From Candidimonas humi (lineage in GTDB: Bacteria > Pseudomonadota > Gammaproteobacteria > Burkholderiales > Burkholderiaceae_B): DNA of 64,000 nucleotides. Every line of letters begins with the position of its first letter. Position 1 is the first letter of the stretch. A program made the translations under genes and the position numbers. Below the pieces are notes generated by a model. It was given only the letters and a program-made list of their open reading frames with translations. It was not told where the DNA came from and ran no database searches. The DNA is taken from positions 62,001 through 126,000 of the forward strand of contig NZ_JAHTBN010000002.1 of assembly GCF_019166065.1 (NCBI RefSeq), in the 5' to 3' direction. This document shows, one piece after another, positions 43,293 through 52,226 of the stretch.

Positions 43293-44453
43293 TCAGCCGG
43301 CCAGGTCTATGGCCACCGGCCCCACCGGCCGCGAGCAGCACAGCAGCACCTTGCCTTCGGGCGGCGGATCCAGTGGCTCTTCGAAATATTCCACCGTGCC
43401 GCTGACCAGCGTGGACATGCAGGTGCCGCACAGGCCCGCCCGGCAATTGAAATCCGGGTCCAGGCCGGCCCGCTCGGCCAGGTCGAGCAGCGAGGGGCAG
43501 GCATCGTCCCAAGGTACCCCGAGTCCCGCCGGCCCGAAACGCACCAAGGCTGCGGACGCGGACTGCGGCTCCGCCGCAGGTTCGGCCGCCTGGCGATCGT
43601 CGGCAGACGGGCTGCCGGCCGCCGGAGCCCCGGCAGCTTCTTGCGCCTCCAGCACCGTGGCGGGGCCGAAGAACTCGTAGTGGATACGTCCGGGCGCAAT
43701 GCCCAGGCCGCGCAGCAGGCTCCAGCCGGCCTGCATGAAGGGCGGCGGCCCGCACAGATAGACATCGTAGTCGTCCAGCGGCAGCAAGGACTGCAGCAGT
43801 TCCTTGTCCACCAGCCCCCGGCTGTGGCAACGCCCCCGCGCCAGGTCTTCGTCCGTGGCGCAGCGGTAGCGGAAATGCGCCGCCACGCCGGGCCGCGCGG
43901 CCGCCAGCGCCCGGACCTCTTCGGCGAAGGCGTGCACTTCGCCGTTCTCGCAGGCATGCACAAAGTACACGCGGCGCGCGCTGTCGCGCACCAGGCGATG
44001 CAACATGGCCATCATGGGCGTCAAGCCCACGCCGGCGCTCAGCAGCAGCACCGGACGCTCGCTGTCTTCGTCCAGCACGAAGCCGCCCAGGGGGCCGGCC
44101 GCGCTCAGCACATCGCCCACCCGCGCGTGGTCGTGCATATAGGCCGAGCCCAGCCCGGCCGGAAGCTCGGGCCGGCCGGGCGGCGCCGGCTCGCGCTTGA
44201 CCGATATGCGCAACTGGCCGCGGTCGGCAGGGTCGCCGGACACGCTGTAATGGCGCAGGATGTTCCCGTCGCCTGCATTCAGGCGGAACACCAGGTGCTG
44301 ACCGGGCCGGTAGTCCGGCACGGGCGCGCCGTCCAGCGGCGCCAGCACCAATGAGGTGATGATCCGGCTTTCGTCCCGGCGCGCCACCACCCGGTATTCG
44401 CGGAAGGCGCGATCGACCGCCGCGGCGCCTGCGGCCGGGCTGTCGTCTTTCAC
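43293..44453 (-). CDS. Rieske oxygenase reductase (FAD/NAD and plant-type [2Fe-2S] domains)
   Basis: The 386-residue electron-transfer protein has a ferredoxin-reductase FAD domain (RHYSVSGDP, about 90-98), an NAD domain (LLSAGVGLTPMMAML) and a C-terminal ferredoxin domain with CRAGLCGTC and a final CCSRP. A 45-residue Ala/Ser/Pro-rich linker separates NAD and ferredoxin domains. The layout matches vanillate demethylase or flavohaemoprotein-type reductases. The start codon is GTG at 44453, one base after the oxygenase stop, so the two are translationally coupled and should work together. Confidence 0.88.
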   Translation of the reverse strand: MKDDSPAAGAAAVDRAFREYRVVARRDESRIITSLVLAPLDGAPVPDYRPGQHLVFRLNAGDGNILRHYSVSGDPADRGQLRISVKREPAPPGRPELPAGLGSAYMHDHARVGDVLSAAGPLGGFVLDEDSERPVLLLSAGVGLTPMMAMLHRLVRDSARRVYFVHACENGEVHAFAEEVRALAAARPGVAAHFRYRCATDEDLARGRCHSRGLVDKELLQSLLPLDDYDVYLCGPPPFMQAGWSLLRGLGIAPGRIHYEFFGPATVLEAQEAAGAPAAGSPSADDRQAAEPAAEPQSASAALVRFGPAGLGVPWDDACPSLLDLAERAGLDPDFNCRAGLCGTCMSTLVSGTVEYFEEPLDPPPEGKVLLCCSRPVGPVAIDLAG

Positions 44454-44454
44454 T

Positions 44455-45516
44455 TCAGGCCTCCTGCAAGGCCGCCGCGGGGCGCACGGCCTGCGCCGCG
44501 CCGGCCTGCTCGGCCTCGATCAACTGGCGCAGCTTGCGACGAAAGCGCAAAGGGCCTGAATCCAGGGGCAAATCCAGCTTCGACGGGCTTTTCGCCATGC
44601 CGGCGTGCACGGCGGCCAGCACCGCGCGATCCTCTTCGAAAGCATGCCGCACGTCTTCCGAGAACTGGCGCGACACCTCTTCGTCGTCCGGGCTGAAGTT
44701 GCGCATCTGGAACCAGTAATAGCGCGTCGTTTCCTCGTCCACCGGCGTCATGAAGTTGTACGAATCCATGAGGAACACATCCTCGTGGAAGGGCTCGGAG
44801 TCTGCGGCCGCGCCGGCCGGCGTGAAGATCGCCTTGATCAGCGCGTGCGCGGGGAAGTGCACCTCGTAGTGCTGCTTGCGGTCGCAGTTGCCGCGGAATT
44901 TCACGAACTTGGCGTAGAACGGCGCCACCTCGACGTCGCGCATCCAGCGCGACACCACCACGCCCTCGTCCCTGACTTCGGTCTTCAGGGGTTCGCCCAC
45001 GATCGCGGCATTGCCGAACGAAGTCTGGTGCACCCACGACACATGCGAGGGATCGAGCAGATTGTCGGTAACGTACAGATAGTTGCACTGCACCGTCATC
45101 GCATCGCCCCGGTTGACGCCCCAGGCCGGATCGTCCCAATGCGCGACTTCCATGATGCGCGCCGGATCGGCCAATGCCGGGTCGCCCATCCAGACCCACA
45201 CCAGGCCGTAGCGCTCCACCGCCGGGTAGCTGCGCACGACTGCGGCCTTGGGTATATGCGACACGCCGGGGGCCCGCACGCACTGCCCCCAACAGTCGAA
45301 GGTCAGCCCGTGATAGCCGCATTCGACCGTGTCGCCCTGCAGGCGGCCCATGGACAGCGGCAGCTTGCGGTGCGGACAGGCATCTTCCAGCACGGCCACG
45401 CCGCCATCCTGGCGGCGGTACAGCACCAGGTCTACGCCGAGCATTTTCGTGGCGTGCAGGCCGCGGTCGACTTCGTGCTGCAAGGCAGCGACATACCATG
45501 CGTTCTTGAGGAACAT
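44455..45516 (-). CDS. Rieske non-haem iron oxygenase, VanA/phenoxybenzoate-type large subunit
   Basis: The 353-residue oxygenase has a Rieske domain with Cys47, His49, Cys66 and His69 (CPHRKLPL, ECGYHGLTF). The mononuclear iron site is in TDNLLDPSHVSWVH. It is similar to vanillate O-demethylase and related enzymes that hydroxylate or demethylate aromatic or aromatic-like substrates. The start at 45516 is favoured by GGGAG six bases upstream and by the MFLKNAWYVAAL opening; another ATG lies two codons earlier. The reductase gene follows directly. A LysR gene is divergent. Confidence 0.88.
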   Translation of the reverse strand: MFLKNAWYVAALQHEVDRGLHATKMLGVDLVLYRRQDGGVAVLEDACPHRKLPLSMGRLQGDTVECGYHGLTFDCWGQCVRAPGVSHIPKAAVVRSYPAVERYGLVWVWMGDPALADPARIMEVAHWDDPAWGVNRGDAMTVQCNYLYVTDNLLDPSHVSWVHQTSFGNAAIVGEPLKTEVRDEGVVVSRWMRDVEVAPFYAKFVKFRGNCDRKQHYEVHFPAHALIKAIFTPAGAAADSEPFHEDVFLMDSYNFMTPVDEETTRYYWFQMRNFSPDDEEVSRQFSEDVRHAFEEDRAVLAAVHAGMAKSPSKLDLPLDSGPLRFRRKLRQLIEAEQAGAAQAVRPAAALQEA

Positions 45517-45629
45517 GAGCATCTCCCGATGCCTGCCGCGCCCGGAAGACGCCGCCTTTCGCGGGCTTCGGGGCTGTCGGGCCGGCATGAATGAATTGAA
45601 CAGGAATAATGATAACTCCGGCAATTCTG

Positions 45630-45647
45630 CGATAATCAGCCTGATCG
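45630..45647. promoter_or_regulatory. candidate LysR operator in oxygenase-LysR divergent region
   Basis: The segment cgataatcagcctgatcg has outer arms cgat/atcg and inner arms atcag/ctgat, 18 bases before the regulator start. It has the dyad form of LysR-type sites in a locally AT-rich region. Assignment is inference. Confidence 0.4.
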
Positions 45648-45664
45648 TTTAGGAAAACTATATC

Positions 45665-46621
45665 GTGGATGCCCTGCCTCCCTTGCGGGCCTTGCAGATC
45701 TTCGACACCCTGGGCCGCAGCAGCAGCCTGGCCGAGGCGGCGCAGCGCCTGCAGATCACCCCGGGCGCCATCAGCCAGCAGGTCCGCCTGCTCGAACAGG
45801 CGCTGGACGCCAGCCTGACATTCAAGGACGGCAAGCGCCTGCGGCTCACCGAGGCAGGCCTGCGCTTCCACGAATCCTGCGCGCGGGCCTTCGAACAGTT
45901 GCGCGAGGCGCAGGCCGAACTGGAACGCTCCAAGAACCAGCACAATCTGTCGCTCAGCGCCCTGCCGTCGCTGCTCAAGGCCTGGCTCGCGCCCCTGGTG
46001 TACGAATGGCAGGACCGGCATTACCCCGAACTCACCATACAGTTCCTCGGCAGCCACTCCGAGCCGGCCAGCGAACTGGAAGATATCGACTTCCGCATCA
46101 CCTATGGCAACAACGCCGCGCCCAGCCCGAACTCGCTCGCGCTCTATACCGACAGCGTCGTGCCGGTGTGCAGCCCGGCGCTCATCGCGCCGTCGCGCGG
46201 CTTGCGGCAGCCGCGCGACATCTTGCGCTACCCGCTGCTGGCCACCGACTGGCGGCCCAAGTTCACCTCGCCGCCATCCTGGCGCGACTGGTTCGCTGCG
46301 TACATGCCGCAGTCCGGCGCCGCCGCGCCCGAACCGGCCTGCCATCGCATTTTTTCGCTATCGCACATGGCCATCGAAGCCGCGCTCGAGGGCCAGGGCT
46401 TCGCCCTCGCGCAATGCTCGATGATAGGCCGCGAGGTGGCGGACGGGCGGCTCGTGATCCCGTTCCGCCTGGCCCTGCCCCTGCCGTGGCCCTATGTGCT
46501 GAAATGGAAGCCCAGCGCCTTCGACAGGCCGCATTGCCGCGCCTTCCATCGCTGGCTGGCGGCACGCGGCAGGCAGCAGGAAGAACTGAACAAAAGGATG
46601 CTCGGCCGTCAGGCGAGATGA
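45665..46621 (+). CDS. LysR-type regulator, GcvA-like
   Basis: The 318-residue protein has an N-terminal winged helix (LPPLRALQIFDTLGRSSSLA, helix-turn-helix around residues 20-45, ITPGAISQQVRLLEQ) and a co-inducer-binding domain (about 90-300). The PPLRAL start and helix sequence fit the GcvA subgroup. The start codon is a GTG at 45665. It is divergent from the Rieske oxygenase genes and so is their likely activator. Its 3' end overlaps the converging citryl-CoA-lyase-like gene by 13 bases. Confidence 0.88.
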   Translation: MDALPPLRALQIFDTLGRSSSLAEAAQRLQITPGAISQQVRLLEQALDASLTFKDGKRLRLTEAGLRFHESCARAFEQLREAQAELERSKNQHNLSLSALPSLLKAWLAPLVYEWQDRHYPELTIQFLGSHSEPASELEDIDFRITYGNNAAPSPNSLALYTDSVVPVCSPALIAPSRGLRQPRDILRYPLLATDWRPKFTSPPSWRDWFAAYMPQSGAAAPEPACHRIFSLSHMAIEAALEGQGFALAQCSMIGREVADGRLVIPFRLALPLPWPYVLKWKPSAFDRPHCRAFHRWLAARGRQQEELNKRMLGRQAR

Positions 46622-47385
46622 TGGGCCGTGGCCTGCCCTTCGATCATGGCCTTGGCCTGGCGCGCCAGCGGATTGCGGAATTCCTCCAGCACATGCGCAA
46701 CCAGGCCGATGGCCCGCGCCATCACCCCGATGCCGCGCACCACGTCCCAGGGTACTTCGAGCTCGCTGGCGATCGCCGCGATCGCTCCCGTCGCGTTGAC
46801 CGGCAGGCTCTTGCCCAGGCGCCGGCCGGCCTCTTCAGCCAGGGCGTTCATCAGTTGAACGTACTGCCCCGAAAACCCGGTTTCCCGAGCCACGGCGAAC
46901 AGGGCGGGCGTGCGGGGGTCTATCGGCTTGTGGATGTGATGGCCTATGCCCGGGATATTTCTTCCCGCGGCCAGTTCGCGATCGACGATTTGCACCGCCA
47001 GCGCGCCGATATCGATAGACTGGTTCTTGTCCGGCAGTGCTTGCTGCAGCAGGCGCGCAGCGTTTTCCATGCTGCCGACAAACACGCTGCCCAAGCCGCA
47101 CAGGCCGGCGCCGACGGCCGCCTGCATGGCTTCGGGCGCGCCGGCGAGAGTCATGCGTGCCACGATGGCGCTGGGCGTCAGGCCGTGCTCGACCAGGGCA
47201 ACGGCAATCGCGTTGAAGGCCCGGGATTCCTGCGGCGTGGGCAGGCGGTCGGTCAATTCCAGAAATGCCATATCGCCCAGGGAAACCTTGCCGAGAATGT
47301 CCTGGCACAGATCCAGGCCCTTGACAGTGATCTTGTCGGTCGTGCTCCAGGCGATATCAGAACTGATGGGTTTGTGTTTTGCCAT
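46609..47385 (-). CDS. citrate synthase-fold lyase (citryl-CoA lyase-like)
   Basis: The 258-residue protein is much shorter than citrate synthase (about 430) but keeps its catalytic core: SIDIGALAVQIVDREL, then GIGHHIHKPIDPRTPALFAVA with the active-site histidines, and a final LVAHVLEEFRNPLARQ. Such short forms are annotated as citryl-CoA lyase. They split a 3-hydroxy-3-carboxyacyl-CoA to acetyl-CoA and a keto acid, or the reverse. It lies 25 bases after the CoA ligase gene, which would supply the CoA thioester. The exact substrate is not known. Confidence 0.82.
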   Translation of the reverse strand: MAKHKPISSDIAWSTTDKITVKGLDLCQDILGKVSLGDMAFLELTDRLPTPQESRAFNAIAVALVEHGLTPSAIVARMTLAGAPEAMQAAVGAGLCGLGSVFVGSMENAARLLQQALPDKNQSIDIGALAVQIVDRELAAGRNIPGIGHHIHKPIDPRTPALFAVARETGFSGQYVQLMNALAEEAGRRLGKSLPVNATGAIAAIASELEVPWDVVRGIGVMARAIGLVAHVLEEFRNPLARQAKAMIEGQATAHHLA

Positions 47386-47410
47386 GTTCGACCTCGATTT
47401 GCTGGGTGGG

Positions 47411-49003
47411 TTAGAGATTGTCCGTATCGATCGCCTGCTCGCGCAATGAAGCGTTCATGCGTAATTGAGCCTTGGCGATCTTGTGTGTCGGAGTGTGAGG
47501 CAGAGCGTCCAAGAAAACGACGTAACGCGGGATCTTGTGCGCAGCCAGGCGTGGGCGGCACCATTCGACGACCTCGGCAGCGCTCAGTGCATGGCCGGGT
47601 TTGACGACGATAGCTGTCAGAACATCGTCCTCGCCTAGGGGAGAAGGCACCCCTATGGCAGCGGATTCGTATACCTTGGGGTTGGCGTTGATGACGAGGT
47701 CCAGTTCCGCACCAGCAATGTTTTCCCCGCGCCTGCGGATAATGTCTTTCTTGCGAGCAACATAGAAATAATAGCCATCAGAGTCGCGGCGGACCAGATC
47801 GCCGGTTTTGAACCAGCCGTCCTGGAAGCTGGAGGCGGTCTGATCGGGATCACGAAAATAACCGAGCATGACGACAGGCGTCTTGACAAATAGCTCGCCC
47901 GTTTCGCCATCGGAAACATCGCTACCGCCGTCATCTACGATGCGTGCCTGGGCCCAAGGCTGGGCGGGGTCCGGATGCGTGGCGAGCATGCCCATGGATC
48001 CAGGCTTGTTGGGGCGATCTATCGGGTTGCACGTGACGCCGGGGATTTCGGTCATGCCGAAGCCGGAAAACAAATACGGGATGTGGAATTCGTCGCGGAA
48101 ACACGGGACCGAATGCTGGCGTACCCCGTAGGCAATACGCAGCGAGTGATCTGGACGAAATTCGGAACGGTCCCGCGAGCGGAGTATTGTGCCCATCGCC
48201 TCGATGATGTTGACGACGGTAGCCTTTGAGTCCGCGGCAATGTGCCAGAAGCGCGAAGCCGAGAACCTGGCCTGAATAAGCAACGCCGCGCCAGCTGCAA
48301 GCGCTCCGCCCAACGAGTAGAACAGCGCATTCACGTGGAAAAACGGCAGTACGACCAGAATGCGGTCTTCGGGCTGAAGGTGCAGCCGCCCGAGATTGGC
48401 CTCTCCAGCTTTCACCAGATTGGACTGACTGTGCAGAACCCCCTTTGGGAACCCCGTGGTGCCGGAGGTGAAAATCATGACGCAGGGCGCATCGGCTGAG
48501 GGATTGGGCGGCAGATCCACCTCGGGAGCCCCATCGATCAGCCCCTGCAAGGCAGGAAATGGCCCGCCTTCCCGAACAAGGATAATGGCGGCCTCCTTCT
48601 GCCTGGCAGCAAGCGCTTCCTGCACAGCCGCCACTGTTTCGTTGCTGGCAAAAACGGCTGACACATCAGCATGGCCGAGCGCGTATTCCAGCTCCCGGCC
48701 GGAAAAGCCCGGGTTCACGGGCACCATGATGGCGCCCAGGCGCGCCAGCGCGAACAGCACGATCACATGGCTTACGCCATTGGGAGCGACGAAAGCAACC
48801 CGATCAAGCGGGCGCACTCCCATTGAGAAAAGCGCCCGAGCGAGCGCATGGTACGCCCTGCCAAACTCATCCCAGGACAGCGACCGATCGTCATCCATCA
48901 GCATCGGCATCGCAGCCCTGATGGCATGCCGGCTCTCGAACAATCCGTCCAGTGTCGAATCGTGGGGCGGATAGCTCTGCAATACACTCAAAGGGGACAG
49001 CAT
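47411..49003 (-). CDS. AMP-dependent acyl-CoA synthetase/ligase
   Basis: The 530-residue adenylate-forming ligase has the P-loop-like MIFTSGTTGFPKGV, GFGMTEIPG, TGELFVKTP and the hinge region YFYVARKKDIIRRRGENI. A catalytic lysine lies near the C-terminus (HTPTHKIAKAQL). It activates a carboxylic acid to its CoA ester at the cost of ATP. It is followed by the lyase and preceded 11 bases upstream by a Bug protein gene, so a tri- or dicarboxylate taken up from outside is the likely substrate, by inference. Local base composition is a little lower in GC than the flanks. Confidence 0.88.
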   Translation of the reverse strand: MLSPLSVLQSYPPHDSTLDGLFESRHAIRAAMPMLMDDDRSLSWDEFGRAYHALARALFSMGVRPLDRVAFVAPNGVSHVIVLFALARLGAIMVPVNPGFSGRELEYALGHADVSAVFASNETVAAVQEALAARQKEAAIILVREGGPFPALQGLIDGAPEVDLPPNPSADAPCVMIFTSGTTGFPKGVLHSQSNLVKAGEANLGRLHLQPEDRILVVLPFFHVNALFYSLGGALAAGAALLIQARFSASRFWHIAADSKATVVNIIEAMGTILRSRDRSEFRPDHSLRIAYGVRQHSVPCFRDEFHIPYLFSGFGMTEIPGVTCNPIDRPNKPGSMGMLATHPDPAQPWAQARIVDDGGSDVSDGETGELFVKTPVVMLGYFRDPDQTASSFQDGWFKTGDLVRRDSDGYYFYVARKKDIIRRRGENIAGAELDLVINANPKVYESAAIGVPSPLGEDDVLTAIVVKPGHALSAAEVVEWCRPRLAAHKIPRYVVFLDALPHTPTHKIAKAQLRMNASLREQAIDTDNL

Positions 49004-49014
49004 GGAAAACCCTT

Positions 49015-49992
49015 TCAGGACTTGCTAGAGGAAGGTTGCAGAAGCCTGCGCCAACGCTGGATCTCCTCGCGGATAAGGGCATCGAACGCTGCAGGCGTCG
49101 AAACGCTCGCTTCGCCATCAATAACGGCCATGCGTTTGGCCACAGCAGGATCAGCCAGGGCTGTGCGCAAGGCCTGGTTCAAGGTATCGACCACAGCTTT
49201 CGGAGTGCCCTTGGGGGCTAGCAGGCCCCACCATACGACGGCCCTGAAACCAGGCAGGCCTTGCTCCGCGATAGTCTTCACTTCGGGAGCGGAATCGATC
49301 CGATGCGCCCCGGACGTCGCCAGCAGCTTGACCCGCTTGGCGTCCGCCAGGGCCTTGATCTGCGACATTCCAGTGAACATCAGATCGACGTGCCCGCCCG
49401 CCAGGTCGTTGGCCGCAGGGCCCGCGCCCCGATACGGCACCGTCGTAAGATTGATGCCCGCAGTGTCTTCCAGGAGCAGCGCGGCAAGGTGCGAGCCCGA
49501 CCCATTGCCCGAGTTGGCGATGCTGATCTTGCCGGGGTTTGCTTTGGCGTAGCTGATCAGTTCAGGGATGCTGTTTATATTCAGATCTTTTCTGGCCGCC
49601 AGCGCGAGCGGGTAAGTAATGGCCAGGCCGATGGGTGCGAAATCGTCGGGAGTCTTGTAGGGAAGCTTGGGAAGCAAAGTCGGGTTGGTGGAGAGCGCCG
49701 TACTGGTGAACAGCAGCGTGTAACCATCGTGCGCAGCCCTGGCGACGTGTTCGGTGCCTACTACCGTGCTGGCGCCACCGAGATTCTCCACGATGACCGG
49801 CTGTTTCAATGCCGCAGCCAATTTGTCGGACATCGCCCGAACAATGAAGTCTCCACCGCCACCCGCTGCGAAAGGCACGACGATATGAACAGGGCGGGAT
49901 GGAAATTCGTCCGCAGCGGCGCGGGCACAGAAGCCCGAAGTCACGCCGAAGCCGGCCAAGATACCGGCGGCAACAATTCTTGAAAATTTCAC
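49015..49992 (-). CDS. Bug-family periplasmic solute-binding protein
   Basis: The 325-residue protein has a signal peptide (about residues 1-27, ending CARAAA) and the Bug core: FPSRPVHIVVPFAAGGGGD, PVIVENLGGASTVVG, HDGYTLLFT and TVPYRGAGPAANDL. The start is a GTG at 49992 with GGAG about 9 bases upstream; the frame extends to 50094 but that part has no signal-like character. It is the first gene of a three-gene operon with a CoA ligase and a citryl-CoA-lyase-like enzyme, so it probably binds the acid degraded by them. Confidence 0.88.
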   Translation of the reverse strand: MKFSRIVAAGILAGFGVTSGFCARAAADEFPSRPVHIVVPFAAGGGGDFIVRAMSDKLAAALKQPVIVENLGGASTVVGTEHVARAAHDGYTLLFTSTALSTNPTLLPKLPYKTPDDFAPIGLAITYPLALAARKDLNINSIPELISYAKANPGKISIANSGNGSGSHLAALLLEDTAGINLTTVPYRGAGPAANDLAGGHVDLMFTGMSQIKALADAKRVKLLATSGAHRIDSAPEVKTIAEQGLPGFRAVVWWGLLAPKGTPKAVVDTLNQALRTALADPAVAKRMAVIDGEASVSTPAAFDALIREEIQRWRRLLQPSSSKS

Positions 49993-50484
49993 TAAGCGTC
50001 TCCGTCGTTGATTTACAAGAGTCAAGTGCGGCAACTCGGACCCATCGGATCCCGATTGCGGTTCTTTAGATTGGTATTTCTCGAGCCCCCCCAACGAGGC
50101 CGCGCTCTGATAGATACTCTTGGGCTGTTCTCCCGTCAGACAGCACGAGGGCTATATGTATGTCTAATTATGCTTGCGTGCCAGGAGTCTAGGCGGTGGA
50201 TAAGATATGGACAATACAGCCGGCGTAAATGGGCATTCATGATTTGTGAACCCAAATTTCCAGGCCGGCAGATGGGCTGGTCTATTCCTCAATGAGTGTA
50301 GGCACTCGCATAGCCTTCCAACGCGTGCCGGCAGCGCGCGGCGGGCTGCACCGAGCTGGCAGATTCTGACGGCCCGCCCGAGACGATTCGATAACCATAC
50401 GCCCGTACAAGCCGCCTGCGGCGAGTCCCCAACGCCACGACCGCGGCCGCAGTCGTGGCGACACACCCGAGACCAACACAGCAG
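49993..50484. other. 492-base intergenic region
   Basis: No gene is supported; an open frame at 50008-50295 has no SD and no recognisable features. The region must contain the promoter of the Bug/ligase/lyase operon on the minus strand. A weak pair TTGTCC and TAGACT, 17 bases apart, can be read at about 50214-50186, with low confidence. Confidence 0.35.
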
Positions 50485-51960
50485 TCAGGCGTCGACCACG
50501 CGATGCCGGTTCAGCTCCGCACCGCCGTCCAGTGCGCGCTTGACCTGCTGCATCAGCGCGAGTTCGGCCGCGCCGCGGCTGTGCTTCAGGAACGGCTTCT
50601 TGATGCGCCCTATGCCGTGCTCGGCCGAGATGCTGCCGCCGACGCGTTCCACTTCGCGATAGACCAGCTCTTCCACCGCCATCAGGTTCTCGGGCGCATG
50701 CGGCCCTGTCGACAGGTGCAGATTGCCGTCGCCCAGGTGGCCGAACAGCAGGTTGTGCGCCTTGGGCGACATGCGCGACAGGCCGGCGCAGACCACATCA
50801 ATGAAGGCCTCCATTTTCTGCAGCGGGATGCCGATGTCGAAGGCCACGCGCGGCTGTATGGTGCGCAGGATCTCGCCGATGGAATCGCGGAACTTCCACA
50901 GCATGGCGGCCTGTTCCTGGCTGTGGGGAATGATGGCGTCGAGCACGTCGCCGCTGTCCAGCATCTCGCCCAGGAAGCCTTCCAGCGCCGCGGCCGCCTC
51001 GGGCGTGTCGCGCCCCTCGGTCTCGAGCAGCACGCAGATGGGGTAACGCGCCTCGAAGGGCGGCGTCTTCTGCAGCACCTGGCCCGCCGCCACCAGATAA
51101 TTGCGCCACATCACTTCGAACGACGACAGCTCGGGCAGCCGTGCGCGCGCCAGCTTCAGCAGGCGCGCCACCTGGTCCAGGTCGGAAACCGCGGCCAGCG
51201 CGCTGTAGCGCCTCTCGGGCTTGGGAAACAGCCGCAGCACCACGCGGGTGATCACGCCCAGCGTGCCTTCCGTGCCGATGAACAAGTGCTTCAGATCCAG
51301 GCCCGTATTGTTCTTCAGCCCCTTGTTCAGCATCGTCATCACCGTGCCGTCGGCCAGCACTACTTCCAGGCCCAGCACCAGCTCGCGCGTAGTGCCGTAG
51401 CGCAGCACCCGGTTGCCGCCGGCATTGGTGGCGACATTGCCGCCGACCTGGCAGGAGCCGCGCGCCCCCAGGTCCAGGGGGAAATACCAGCCCTGGTCCT
51501 CGACCAGTGCGCACAGGTTCTCGAGGATCATGCCGGCCTGCACAGTGATGGTGCCGCCCGCGGTGTCGAATTCATCGACCCGGTCCAGCCTTTCCAGCGC
51601 CAGCACCACGTCGCCTTCGTCCGGCACGGCACCGCCGGCCAGGCCGCTGCGCCCGCCCTGTATAGTCAAGCGGCGGCCTTCCTGGTGGCAGGCGCGCACG
51701 ATCTGCGCCACTTGTTCCACGCTGTCGGGCCGGAACACCAGGGCAGGCAGGCCCTCGGCGGCCAGGCCGCTGGCGTCCTGCAGGTAGGATTGCATGTCTT
51801 CGGGCCGGCTCAGGCAGGAGATCGTCTGCGCCAGGGATTCGAGGGTATAAGAGCTACCCGGAACAGGCCGGCCCGGCTGCGTCTCTATAGACGGCGCATC
51901 GGCGCCGGCCCGCTTGTTCATGGTTTCTTCACCCACGGTATGCTGCCGATCGTCGGCCAT
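50485..51960 (-). CDS. FAD-linked oxidase, GlcD/D-lactate dehydrogenase-like
   Basis: The 491-residue flavoprotein of the FAD-binding PCMH/FAD-oxidase C family has the FAD-binding segment around IQGGRSGLAGGAVPDEGD and GSCQVGGNVATNAGGNRVLR, and the C-terminal motifs GHLGDGNLHLS and AEHGIGRIKK. It oxidises a 2-hydroxy acid, possibly D-lactate, glycolate or D-2-hydroxyglutarate. I chose the ATG at 51960 (GGAG 6 bases upstream); another at 51921 is possible. It lies 266 bases downstream of an amino acid ABC ATPase on the same strand. Confidence 0.86.
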   Translation of the reverse strand: MADDRQHTVGEETMNKRAGADAPSIETQPGRPVPGSSYTLESLAQTISCLSRPEDMQSYLQDASGLAAEGLPALVFRPDSVEQVAQIVRACHQEGRRLTIQGGRSGLAGGAVPDEGDVVLALERLDRVDEFDTAGGTITVQAGMILENLCALVEDQGWYFPLDLGARGSCQVGGNVATNAGGNRVLRYGTTRELVLGLEVVLADGTVMTMLNKGLKNNTGLDLKHLFIGTEGTLGVITRVVLRLFPKPERRYSALAAVSDLDQVARLLKLARARLPELSSFEVMWRNYLVAAGQVLQKTPPFEARYPICVLLETEGRDTPEAAAALEGFLGEMLDSGDVLDAIIPHSQEQAAMLWKFRDSIGEILRTIQPRVAFDIGIPLQKMEAFIDVVCAGLSRMSPKAHNLLFGHLGDGNLHLSTGPHAPENLMAVEELVYREVERVGGSISAEHGIGRIKKPFLKHSRGAAELALMQQVKRALDGGAELNRHRVVDA

Positions 51961-52226
51961 CTGTGACTCCGCGCCCGGCCGTTCGCGCAACACGGCGGCC
52001 ATGGCTTCAGTGTAATGATCGATGTTGCGTGTGTCGGGGCCCCGCATGCCGGCGCGGCCCGGATCGATGATGCAGACGCCGTGCCCGGCCTGCGATGCAT
52101 GCCGGCGGCGCTCGGGCCAGTGTAGCGTGAACATGCCGTGCCGGCGTCGCCGGCGCCCGCGCAGGCCGCCGGCATTGCCGCAACATCCGTCACGGAACCG
52201 CGACAGAGCGGCGCTGCGACACGAAA

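Noticed and set aside
44450-46345. 631-residue minus-strand frame over the oxygenase and LysR genes
   Set aside because: It is out of frame with both clear genes and has no domain.
50170-50200. Possible sigma-54 promoter (tggcacgcaagca on the minus strand)
   Set aside because: The GG to GC spacing is shorter than the required ten bases.
50008-50295. 95-residue plus-strand open frame in the intergenic gap
   Set aside because: No SD, no recognisable features, and it lies over the expected promoter of the minus-strand operon.
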